A stretch of 64,000 nucleotides of DNA from assembly GCF_030867095.1 (NCBI RefSeq), contig NC_081827.1:217313810-217377809 (forward strand), in the 5' to 3' direction. This document shows positions 1-11,499 of this stretch, piece by piece; position 1 is the first letter of the stretch; each line of letters begins with the position of its first letter. The stretch comes from Alligator mississippiensis (Eukaryota; Chordata; Crocodylia; Alligatoridae). Position numbers and translations under genes: made by a program. The notes below the pieces were generated by a model. It was not told the origin of the DNA and made no database searches. It saw nothing but the letters and a program-made list of their open reading frames with translations.

Positions 1-2545
1 TGCCCCATGTCCAATAACAGAGCATTTATATATCTTAGAAGTGTTCAACAACTGACTTTTCTTCATTGCCTTTTTTGAGCAAGTTTTTTTTTTTTTTTTT
101 TTTTTTTTTTAAGTGCCAGAGATTACAGTAACATGGAATAGGTTTTAGCCGTATCTGTGACTGGACTTCTCATGATAAAAGACATATTTTAGCAAAATCT
201 AGGAATTTCCTACTATTGAATTGGAATCCATTGAGAATTACTTGAATTCCATTGTGTGCAAATACAGATGTAATATGCTTGAAACCCATGTTGTTGTGGT
301 ATCTTTGAGAGTTACTTTTTGTGGAAAATGAGTACAGGATTGTGTTATGAACAGGTGATTTTTTTTTCTCCCAAAATAAGCAATTCAATTCCATATTTAT
401 TCCATGAGTTGCTCATATGGTATCACTATTTTTATGCCGTATTTCCCTGTACTTCTAACATTTTCATTACTTTTCTCCATTTCATCAATATTACTATTCA
501 TCTGTGGCCCAAAAACAAGCTTATAGCTCTACTTTTTTAGTTGGGCATTCCTGTTTCCTTCTTGGATTCTATTCCAATGTTTTCTTTCCCACCACTGTGG
601 AAACCATGACTTGCATACCAATCAAGCATATTTCCAAGATCACTGAAAGCTCATTTTCATAGTGGGAATATGCATGTTGGAAACATTTATTTTTCTTATC
701 ACTTATTCCAATGCTCATAACTTTTTGTCTTTTTCTTTAACCATTTAATTCCATATGCTTAAAGAAACAGCACAGGACACTTATATTTACATGCATGATT
801 ACTGCTCATTCCAGATTAGTTTGTAGATTTGCTGATAAAAAATACACTCTGAAAAGCATGCCTGATCTCATTAAGCTGTAACCAGGTTGGAATCCCAGGA
901 TCACACCATGCTTCTGTACTTCCAGAAGTGATTGCCATTTTGTTAGTGGTGTTTCTCTAAGTACCTTTTTGTATATTCCAGTCAGCAGTTTGCAATACAG
1001 TTAAGGTCAGGTATGCACACTCAAAATTCAATTACCTGACTTCTATCTTCTCTCTTTTCAATGACATCTCTTTAATGCATAATTATACCTTCTCAAACAC
1101 CAGCCCTTTAATGTCTTTATGAAATGATTTAATCGGAAGGGGGTGACCGGGGCAGCAGCATTGGGTACCACCTTTGTGTGTAAGTGGGAGAGGAAGGGGC
1201 GCAAAAAATAGCCACCACTGCACCAGCAGCTGATCATACCACCATGATTGGCACCGCATGCCAAAACTGCTTTATGTAGTATTTTTTCATATATTAAGAG
1301 AGTTCAACCTTATAAGGATTTTCCTTCTGCTCCCTCTCTTCCCTCTTTATTTGCTTATCCAGGTCATTTGCTCATAATATGATTTGAAAAGAGATCACAG
1401 GTAGGCATGTTAGTTCAGCAGGTTGCTTCCCACTAGGATGGAACCTCTGGGCAGTTGGTTTGGCAAGCTGTTCTCTCCAAACCAGTTCTCCCAAGGCAAG
1501 CAAAGCAGTGATTTACACCTCCTAGCAGATGAACAGCTGACATTTCCCTCTCTGTTCACTGGGTTAACAGGCAGATTGCTAACATAATTCTCTTATCCCT
1601 TCTTAGTCTTTCTACATTGAAGACTGGGGCTTTAGAAGGTGAACACTCGGCCATTGAGCCTGAAAATGCTTACATATGTGCACAAGTTTATTAACACTGT
1701 ATGGAACTAGTCATGATAGTAAAGTCAAGCACTTATACATGTCTATTTGCAAGCAGAGTCTATAATAATATAGCAGAGAATGAGAAGAGAGGCCAGTAAG
1801 ATATCATTAGAAATATGGTATGTTTACTAACAATAGAAAAATAGAACTAGTTAGATGGTTATTTACTCTACTTAATAATATGAAAACATGGACTGTAAAT
1901 CAGTCACTAAAAGAAAGTACCTCCTTACAAAGCAAACTGCCAACACAGGGAACTTATTAACTGAAAAGGTCAGAACCAAATACTGTATCTAGTTCTGAAA
2001 AACAAATGGAACGTTTTATGAAGTTATGCCAGTTGAAATAATCAAAGTAGCAATCAAATTACGTTCTTCAGGACTACACAGATCACCCACAGAAGACAGG
2101 AAAATCTCACAAATTTACAACAGTGCATAATTAACTAGTCCAAGAGATTTCAATAGGAGGAGACACACAGCTTCTGATGAGAGACAGGGAAACAGGGTAA
2201 GGGGCTGGTGGTGGGATTAGGAGAGAACATGGTACCATTAAAAAGTTGAGGAAGACAATTTCTATAATTTATCACCTGTCATTGTCCTAATGGATTTATT
2301 CATAGCCTCCTAAAGTTAGCAGACTACCTCATCATTTGGCTTACATGGAACAGAAAATCCATTTACTCAGTGAACATGCTGGGTGCCAAAAGCATTAAGA
2401 GAACCTACATAGCTGTGCTACATAAAACAGCAGGTATTTGGACTGCAATAGAGTTTGGGATTTTAAGAAAAGCCAAGCAGTTTTGTACTATAATAGTTTA
2501 ATCTGGAGGACAAATGTAAGGTTTCAGGCTGTACTATATGGCTAA
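1..2545. other. AT-rich non-coding stretch
   Basis: I see no gene here. Open frames are short (under about 75 codons), AT-rich and without recognisable domains. A 27-base T run lies at 84-110. A short GC-richer patch at about 1130-1270 interrupts the AT-rich sequence and may be a decayed repeat, but I could not match it to anything else in the window. No splice-flanked exon could be defended. Confidence 0.6.
84..110. repeat. poly(T) tract
   Basis: About 27 consecutive T residues. It could be the poly(A) tail of a decayed minus-strand retroposon or a simple homopolymer expansion. No recognisable retroposon body adjoins it. Confidence 0.85.
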
Positions 2546-3592
2546 TAGGGCTGTGCGAAGTTTCGGGTTCATGAGTCAATTTGGAGGACAGTCAGCCTGA
2601 TTTGATAGCTGAATCTCCAAGTCTGAATTGAATCAGGGGACCAATTTAAAGGTCCGAATCAATTCAAAGCTCTCCGAATCTTTGGAAAAAAGATTCGGAG
2701 AGCTTTGATGATTCAGACAGTCCCCAGTCGCTGCAGCTCGCTGCAGCTGACTCCAAGCTGGTAAGTACTAGAGGTGGGGGAAGGGGACTGGAGGAGGGTG
2801 AAGGTAATTATGGGGGACCCCTACCAGCCACCCAACCTCCCCTGGCCCCCACCCACTCCCCCAGCCCCCGCATGGCTGTCCCTGCCCACCCCAGCTTGGT
2901 ACCTTAAAAAAAGCCCCATTCTCACTGGGTGCTGCTGGGTGGAGGGCCAATCCCTGCTGCCCCTCCACTGCCCCCACTGCATGGAGGGCTCTGCATGAGC
3001 CCCCCAATGCCCCCCTCCTCCTCCAGCCCCTCACAGGTGCCCCGCCCAGGCCAGCTCTGGGCCCTTTAAGCAAAAAAAAAAAAAAAAAAACCCAGAGAAA
3101 AGCCCTGGGACTCTCTGCTCCTGCAGCAACTTCAGGGGCTTATGCAGAGCCCTCTGCTGGCAGGAATGGTGAGGCCAGGGTTTTGGGGGGGGTTCTTAAA
3201 GAGCCGGAGCTGGGGTGCGCGGGGCACCTGTGGAGGGACTGGGGGAGCGAGTAGGGGGTCAGGGGGCTCATGTAGTGTGGGGCATTGGGGGGCAGCAGGG
3301 ATCGTCCCCCACTTGGCACCACCCGCTGAGTCAAGGCTTTTTTTTCCCCCCCAAGTGCTGGAAGCTAGGGCGGGTGGGGCAGCCATTGCTGGTCTGGGAA
3401 GAGCAGGCAGGGGATGGGACTGGCCTAGCTGATTCAGAAATTCAGCAGCAGCCCAATCTCTGAATCAGATTCACCCAAATCAAACTGGGACAGTGATTTG
3501 AATCACCGAATCAAATCACTGTCCCCTGAATCAGTTGAATCCAAATCCAAATCCAAATCCGAAATGAATACTAGCTGCTTTGCACGGGCCTA
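2546..3592. mobile_element. non-autonomous hAT-type element (about 1.05 kb)
   Basis: The ends are short imperfect inverted repeats: the left starts TAGGGCTGTGCGAAG and the right, reverse-complemented, starts TAGGCCCGTGCAAAG. The element is flanked by an exact 8-bp duplication, ATGGCTAA, at 2538-2545 and 3593-3600, which is the hAT superfamily signature. There is no transposase frame. The interior is GC-rich and proline/glycine-like in translation, with multiple GAATC/GATTC motifs near both ends and a perfect hairpin near the left end. Elements with related tips lie at 59669-60395, and related right ends at about 41246 and 61085. It would need a transposase supplied in trans. Confidence 0.85.
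2665..2707. repeat. perfect 19-bp inverted repeat (hairpin) inside hAT element
   Basis: CAAAGCTCTCCGAATCTTT at 2665-2683 is followed after a 5-base loop by its exact reverse complement at 2689-2707. Subterminal hairpins are common in non-autonomous DNA transposons and may affect transposase binding, but I infer no specific role. Confidence 0.9.
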
Positions 3593-5224
3593 ATGGCTAA
3601 ATGCTGAAATGATATTGTGTTTAGAATACTTTTTAAATCCCCATGTTTAAGTTTTGGGGGGGGGGGGGGTTGTGCATCCTTAGGTATATTCTTTTAACTG
3701 TGTTCATTGCTTTTCTAATGCTGTTTGTCTCAGAAACAGTTTACATTCCTTTTGATCTTCAGTGTTATTGCATGCTGCCACTTTGAAAGGGCTGAGGCTG
3801 AAAATTTACACACAAAAGACAAAAAGAAAGATGCAAAAGGCTGAAATCCCTTTGAGATGTAGTCTCATGTCTCAGCATTCAGGTGCTTACCATTTGAGTG
3901 TTTTTGAGGAATCAACTAATAGAAAATCAAGAACTAGATTGAAGTCTAATGTCAGTATTTTAGATTAAATTGATTACTTTAATGATCTTGATACAGAAAA
4001 GAACTCCCCAAAGCTGGAAGTATTTAAAGCGCAAATCTCACACTCTTATTTTTAGCATTAAAATATGAAGTCAGACTAGATAAGCCACTCAGCAGTGAAA
4101 GAAAGATTATAATGATCAAATCTCTCTTTCAATACCGTTTTATTCATAAAGATTTTTTTTTTCCTAAATCAAGAGCTTAGAGTTGTATAATGCAGAAATT
4201 CAAGGATGAAAATTTCAAAATTACTTAAATCTCCTCTGAGCTTTTTTACTAAAGAGCTTTTGAAAATGTACCCTAAACAAACACTACTTAAAGAGTTACT
4301 TAAACCAAAGCTATCAGATAACAAAAGCAGCCACATAGAAAATGGAGAGAACTCATGAATTTCTTTAGGATAATACAAGGCAAAGTTTATTCTTGATACT
4401 CTTATGGTATACATTTTATATAAGTTATCATATTTTAAGATGCAGTCCAAATTTTCAAAAAAAAAATTAACTAGCCTCAGTTTGCATGAAAAATATTAAG
4501 AGAAGTTATCGTTGAAACTAATAAGTGTTCAATCTGCCAATCAGCAGAAATATAGATATGTTCTAACTGCTCCTTAGTATTAGTATTATTGGTATTAAGG
4601 TTGCCATTTTAACTTTCAAAAAAGAACATCCATCTGAAGGAAATCTTGACCTCATGATGGAATGAATAGGTTCTCTGTCCAATAAACATATCCACCCCCA
4701 TTTAAAATTTTAAATTTTGACTGCCAGTCTCTACAAACCCTAGTTCTTTCCTGCCATTGGCATCTCAGATGGAGTAGCATTCACATACTTCTAACCAAAG
4801 GTGTGAGAAACTGACTTCTCTCATATATCCATCACAAATAATACTGAATTAATTATCACTGGTACTTTTATGCTCCATTTTCTTTACTTCCAACAGTGGA
4901 ACCAAAAAGGAGCAGCTTTATCAATAAGCCAGCTGCTGCCTGGATTCCCCAAAAACGACTACTTTCCTACTCCATCAAAATATTTTTGGAATTTCATGCA
5001 GACATTCAACTAGTTCTGCAAGGAGATTATGGGATAACTGCTGTAAAAATGCCTGTTTTAAATACTGTTCCAGTGTGTGGGAAGTAGACTTATTTTTGGC
5101 CAGAATTTTCAAATGAAAGAACATCTGTATCTACATTTAGACAGCTAATGGGTAAGGTTTTTCAGAGGTGCTAACCACGTGTGGGGTACAATGTCTTCAA
5201 TGTTTTATGACATTAGTGACTGGA
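3593..5224. other. AT-rich non-coding stretch with poly(G) run
   Basis: No gene or recognisable repeat apart from a 15-base G run at 3655-3669. Longest frames are under 95 codons with no domain. Confidence 0.6.
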
Positions 5225-5335
5225 TGCACACCTTGCTGGGGTTATTTGACCCCAGCAGTCTTTCCTGCCCAGTGGGGCTGGACCCGATGATCTCATGAGG
5301 TCCCTTTCAGCCCTAAACTTTTGTGAATCTGTGAC
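5225..5335 (+). mobile_element. CR1 LINE 3' tail fragment
   Basis: This about 110-base piece matches the end of CR1: it runs from GACCCCAGCAGTCTTTCCTGCC through GATGATCTCATGAGGTCCC to a GCCCTAAAC...TGTGAATCTGTGA end, parallel to the 3' end of the longer copy at 45.93-46.01 kb. It is an extremely 5'-truncated insertion, which is usual for CR1, and noticeably diverged. Confidence 0.8.
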
Positions 5336-7870
5336 TACTCAAAACAAAATCAAACCATTTCTTGAGGAGCCTAAAGTACCAAACCCCAAATCCATATTTA
5401 AGTATAAAAACTAAAATTTAAGCCACTTTTTATGAATTATCATCAACTTACCCCACATATTTATAAACAAGCATAAACAGAAATGTATCAAACATAAACA
5501 GAAATGTATCAAACAACAGGAAATATTGGCCCTGAGCTTCTCTAAAGGAGGGAAATGGTAGGAGGAGACTCATTGATCTATCCAACCTGTTCACTCCTCA
5601 TTATCTGCAAGTCCTTGGTAACACTGTTCATTCAGCAGAAAGGCTCCTTTATCAGCATCTCTTGAAGCACAATTCAGACACCCAACATGATGCAATACTT
5701 CTAGCCATGGTTTTACTTACCAGAGTTTGAGCTAGACTCCAACGGTTCTACAACTGGTATATTGGAAAAAAAGGTTAAGTGACAGACTGAAAAAAGCAGG
5801 ACAAGAAAATTAATGTTTTGCAAGATTGAGGTAAAAGTTGCCAACTGTGCTGGAATATTATCATGATGATATTCTACACCATCACAAGAGACACTAAAAT
5901 AATGTCAGGTGCATAAATTAGAGCTACCACTAAAGTTTGACATCCTTCCCATTGAACCATATTTATTGTAGTCTTAAAAGAGAAATGTCAGTGACAAGCT
6001 TGACAGAATTTGAGATTTGGATGAGAAGTTAGACGATCGTAATCAGTTCTAGATTCCTTAGATTGTGGGAGATGTTAAAAAGGAACTCTGAAATCATCAC
6101 ATCTTCATAGAATCATTTCTGTTACCTTTGTATCTGATGGAAAAAGATAGGGAAAGAATGAAGGTAATGAAGTTGTGAAGACACTTTCAACTGTTGAGTT
6201 AAAGGAAATATTGTACCTGAGCCTAAAAAATTTACTAAGTCACATAAGGGAAAACTATGAATTTTGAAATTAGAAAACTTCATGCATTGGCAGAATGGGG
6301 GAGAAAAACAAAGTAATGCAAAATAAATCTACACAATTATGTTAAAGAAATATAACTAAAACTGGAAGAATGGAGAACCTTTTCACAGTTTCCTTTTAAA
6401 TTTTATTCATCTTCCCTTTGATTAAGTGCTTTGATGCTATATTTACATATCCTTTTGGTGAGCTTTCAGAATGGCTGTATTAGGTAGTTTAGCCAATAAT
6501 TTTCCTTAAAAAAATGATGGTTACATTTGTATTTGTCTTTTAAGAATGTACATTTCCAAAACTCTCGTTTGACTTACCAGTTCATCACAGAAGCCAAGAC
6601 GATTTCTATTACTCTTAAAATAAGCAGCTAACCTTGTGTGCAACTGATTTTATAAATTAGTGAATTAACCAAAAAGTTTCTGAACTGATATACAAGTTAA
6701 TAAAAGAGAGATATAAACAAAAAACAGAAACTCTTTAAAATTCATATTATCATTTTATTTTGTGTTCGTTATGTTTGAATAAGACAGAAGTTGTATGCAC
6801 TGTATTAGAAATGTTTTATTTTATTTCTAAACTATAACTTAGTCACATTTCTTGAAAGATGAATCACAACAGGGTCAGGAGGTGGCAGGTAGGAAATTCA
6901 GACCATGTACATTTCTGTTTACTTAGAGTACCTGAACCGTTTCAGTCTGCTCTTTCAAAATATTGCAGTTTCTCCTACAGTTTGGCATTCCTATCATATA
7001 TCATTCCTTCATTTACAACAACAAAACTGGTAAACCATTTTTATAAATATGCATTTAAATCTAAAATGGCTAAGATACTTTTGTTTCATGTCACATCTAT
7101 TTTGACTCTAAAGATGGGACTATTACTCAGAACAGAAGTGATGCATTTAATCATTAATCTGGCACTTCTACAAGGCTGATATTTTTCCAGTCCATTTACA
7201 TAAATATAAATGAGTAATATAAAATGTTACCTTCATATATCAATAGCTATATTAAGTATGTCCCTGCTGCTAACCTGCATCCTCTTACTACTCAGACTGT
7301 CCTTTTTAAGTGCAACACCCATCCCCCTCTCACAGACATACTCAAAATAACAAAGCATTGTTTACAGGAGTAATAACACAACAAGTAGGAAAAGAGCATC
7401 TTGCATACAGAACTGTCTGAAAAGAGGAGTGAAAAGTTGGAGCCATCCCACTGAGGTCTCATAAAGGAAAAAAAATAACTTTTTACAACAAAGAATTTGC
7501 AAAAAAACACCCTCAAATAATGGTGCATATTTCCATCATTGCATTCCATCAGGAACTCTTCTACTCTTCAGATCTTTACACTGCTAACTTACTGTGGAGA
7601 AGAAACCCATGAACCACCTCCTGCCTTGCTGTCTTTAAAATCCCTTTTCTTGGTACAGTTGCTACTTACATTTCAGTTTTGATGGGAAGGGGTAGCTGAG
7701 CAGACACCTTAAGTGTAGTCATGACCAAACATTATTCCCCCGAATCCACTATCTGTAGGTGGAAGATAAAAGGAGGAAAAATAAATTATCTATCAGGTTA
7801 GTCTAACCTGCACAGACTAAACTAATTTGCAAGCACATAGACATTTATTTTTTGACTCAGGAAATGCAGG
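5336..7870. other. AT-rich non-coding stretch
   Basis: I see nothing to annotate. A 106-codon frame at 6859-7179 has no recognisable motif, no GC or codon contrast with its surroundings and no exon-like boundaries, so I treat it as chance. Confidence 0.6.
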
Positions 7871-7879
7871 CACATGCCT

Positions 7880-9408
7880 GTAGTGGTTCAGACTAGAAGC
7901 CAGGGGGTGCTACAGCATTACCTCAGCTGCAAGGAAGCTATGCTGCGGGGAGGTTGTGACCAGCCCCAGCAGTAGCCTCAAGTGAACTGGCCAGGGAGGG
8001 GGATTAATTCTCCTCTCCCACCAGCACGGACCAGAGCCAGGATTTGCCTGATGCTCCCCCATGATGGTTGCAGCGACAAGGGCAGGGGCATGTCCAGACA
8101 CCACACGGCCATCTGAGGCAAAGGGGGCAGGGAGCGGGTTTATTGCCTCTGGGGGACCACAAGCAGGGTTTGCTAGTCCCAACCACTGCCTCTACTGATT
8201 GCTTCCTGTGAGGACAAGTGGCAGAGTAAGCTCCCTTCCTGCTCCCCTCGCCAGATGCCAGAGGGAGGGGGAAATAAACCCCTTCCCTGCCCCCTTCACC
8301 TAAGCCAGCCAGCCTCTGGCCATGCCTCTACCCCTGCCTCTGAAGTAAGTGGGGAGGGACCCTTATGGGGCAGCAGCCCCCTATGACGGTGTCCTGGGAG
8401 TGCAAGCCTCTTCCTGATGGGGTTGCTGTGCTGTGGGCAGGAGAAGGGTGGGCAAAGCTGCTTCAGACTGCATGGGGCAAGCAACAGTGGTGCTCTAGGG
8501 AAGGCCTGGGGCCTATGGTCACCCACCTGTGCCCTGGTGTCACCTCTCACCCTTCACAGTCTGCGGCAGCTCTGCCTGCCCCACCCCCACCCACAGTACA
8601 TCCCCCCCGCTGGGAAGATGCACTGGGAAGAGGCTTGAGCTCCAGTGGCAATGGGGGGAAAATGCTTGATCGGCTGCTTTGCCCCAGCCAAGCAGACCCT
8701 GGCTGGGTTCCCAGGAGGAGAGGAGAAGGGGGGAATAAGCCTCCTCCCTGCCCCCTTCACCTCAGGGGGCCATAGCAGCCAGCGCCTTGTCACACCCCCA
8801 CCCCCGCAGAGGTGAGGGGGGGTCTTGACACAGGCTGCTGCTCTCCAGCTAGGCAGACCCTGGCTGGGGTCCATGCTGCTGGGACAGGGGACAGAGTGGG
8901 GAATTAATCCCCCATCTCTGTTCGCTTCACACTGCTACCAGAGCTGGCCACACCCTCACCACTGGAGCAGCAAGCAGAGGAATGCCTGGCAGGGGCTGCT
9001 GCGATGCTTCCTGGCAGGCCCCAGCTGGGATCTGTGCTGGTCGGACAGGGGAGGGAGGCAGGGAATAAACTTCTTCCCTGTCCCCTTCACATTAGGGCAG
9101 CCGGCCTCTGGCCACGGCCCCGCCACTGCTCTGGCTAGGGAGTAGAGGGGCTGCAGAGCATGTTGGGATGCTGGGGGACTCAAGTTTAACTTAAACCAGG
9201 AAGGAATTTAAGTTAAAACCCTGGGACAGATTTTCCATAAACTGGTTTGACCCAAATCAGTTAAGTCTGATACCATATTCAACCAGGTTTATCTCAAACC
9301 AGTTTCGGTCACTTTGAAACTGGTTTATGTGCACTGAACTTATGTTCTGTTACAGGTTTAAACCACTTTCTGCTCACTGAAACCAGTTTATGTGTAACTT
9401 CTGTCCCT
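7880..9408. repeat. GC-rich repeat block with a hAT-like right end
   Basis: A sharply GC-rich 1.5-kb island in AT-rich DNA. It contains degenerate direct copies of a module built around a GGGAATAAAC..CTTCCCTGCCCCCTTCAC-like core, near 8268, 8731, 8899 and 9060. An inverted copy lies near 8105. The last two intervals are about 160-170 bases. The right end (about 9200-9408) carries repeated AAACTGGTTT motifs and ends CTTCTGTCCCTA, so the element tip read inwards is TAGGGACAGAAG. The same tail recurs at 61640-61858. I could not find a matching left tip or a flanking duplication, so the outer boundary and class are inferred. No coding potential is convincing despite long G/C-driven frames. Confidence 0.5.
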
Positions 9409-9410
9409 AG

Positions 9411-11335
9411 CCTATATCAGCCTGACTAATTCTCACCAATATCTAGGCTTCTTCTCCCTGGATGTTTCTGGGAAAAGCCTGTTTCCTATACAAGTCTAAT
9501 TCTGTATTTACTTACTACATATTTCAAGTTCACTGCTGGGAGGAAGACAGGTGACTGAAGAATTTCATAAAGGAACATTTTTTTTTTTTACTTTTATAGA
9601 TGTAAATCCATAGCTGTTCTACACTGACCAAAGAAATTGTCCTCCTATTAGTATTAAGTAGTCTCTGTCAAGTTTCTAGTGGAGAGGCATCTTCATCACA
9701 AAATTCAGTACAACTAATTTGCAGCCTTGTTAGTGATATTGGGACAAATTCTTCCTGCAATTTCAAACTAATGCGATTTTCTGGGGCTTGTCAGGTTATT
9801 TGATAGGGAAGGTTGGGTGAGGGGGTTTTGTTTTGTTTTGGTATTTGTTTGTTTTTAAACTGATTTCAGGGTACCTTTTGTTTTGCATTTATGAAAAATT
9901 CTTTAGAACAACAAAATGGTATTTGGCAGACAGCAGATGCCTTTTGATATATTATAAAAGAGAACTGCAAGGAAATTCAATTTATGGTCAAAAGAGATAC
10001 AACACTTCCTAAGAATGAATGGTGGGATGGTTCAAAGTGCTTGTAAAAAATGTGCTCACTGATGCAAATGCTTAATACATTATCCTCTGCCAGAAGCTGC
10101 ACCACTGGCGGTAGATTACAAGTGCAGAAAATTTCTATCTACAGTTGCAGAAAACTGACACATTATACATGTTTACCATTAGGCAGAAAAGCCCAGCAAG
10201 ATGAATGCATACATTTTAATAAATACAACAATTCAAACTTTCAGGTTTAAGTTAAAACTCTTAGTGATTCATGCTCTCTCTTGGACTGCATCTCAACTTA
10301 GTGTATAAAACTTGGCAAACATGTTTATTTGAAGCTGTCATATGCCATAAAGATGGGCACTACACAAAATCCTAGAACAGAGAAAATAAACAGTCCCAAG
10401 AAAAGCTGATGTACTGGGAAGAAGGGAAGAGACTATAGCGTACTCCCCCTCCCTCTGGCATAGTGTACTCCCTGTAACAGAACTGAACTGAAGGGTGGAT
10501 TTTACCTGTTTTATTTCTTATTTCATCTTCTTCAAGCATAAATTGGGGGGGGGGGGAGGGGTTGGTTTTGTTTTGTTAGGTTTTTCGGTGTGGGGAGGAG
10601 AACACTATGCCAGTGTCCTTTTTTAGTGTTCAGTAGTATTAGCTAAACATGAACAAAAAATATTTTTTCAAATAATTGTCATGAGAGATTTACACCATTT
10701 CCCCCCAAACAAATAATTTGTTGGTACATTTTTTTTTCATTGACATGCTCTATAATTGGTTGGCTAATATTTGGAGAATTTGTTAAAAAAATCTTCTATC
10801 AATCAATAGATTAATTTATAAATATCTTCTTTTTCCCATATTACTTGACCAGCTATCGTTGTAAACTTCAGGATAAAAAGTATGTGTAGTGCAAGGCCTT
10901 GGAATATGTTATTATTAATTAAGAATTTGAAGATTTAATTAGGAATGTCCTTGAGTTGTGCTATTAACCTATTACTTTAAAGGAACTTTTACAGTTTGTT
11001 ATCTTTGTGCCTTTAACAGAAGCATACATTTTTTATCAATGCTTTTGACATAACTAGGTCTCCACAGACATGCACTAATCTGGAAATTCAGCTAAACTGT
11101 TTTAAAAACAAAGATCTCTCAGACTGTTAGAGAATTATACAAATTCTTAAGACAGACATTACCATTATTGCCTTAATATTGTATAATGGGTTTCAACTGG
11201 TCTTTTCCTTTCATATCTTAATCTTGTCTGGTAATGGTGGCACTGCAGGAGAATTTTTTTTTCCCAAAGATCTGAACTGCTGTCATGTCAAAGGCTTTAG
11301 TTCTTATTCAGTCAGAATTAGTAACACATGTAAGG
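9411..11335. other. AT-rich non-coding stretch
   Basis: No gene or recognisable repeat. A short G run at about 10546-10556 and T-rich segments are simple sequence. Confidence 0.6.
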
Positions 11336-11339
11336 GCTA

Positions 11340-11480
11340 GAAGGCTTTTTTTCATGAAATATTTTATTGGAACAACTGCATAGCTGGGAGAGAGGCTTGA
11401 TGAATTTTCGGGATGAGGAAGAGCGAATGTGGTGCCCCTCATTTTGATCTAGATCTCATTTATAAGGCAAGGTGAAGCAT
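11340..11480 (+). repeat. short interspersed repeat copy (family not named)
   Basis: The segment around 11360-11400 (ATTTTATTGGAACAACTGCA then TAGCTGGGAGAGAGGCTT) is clearly related to 32052-32100 (TTTTAATGGATCAACTGCAT then AGTTGGGAAAGATTTTG). I recognise the pattern as a repeat widespread in reptile genomes but cannot assign a family. The boundaries are approximate. Confidence 0.45.
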
Positions 11481-11499
11481 TTGACAAATAATCAATGCC

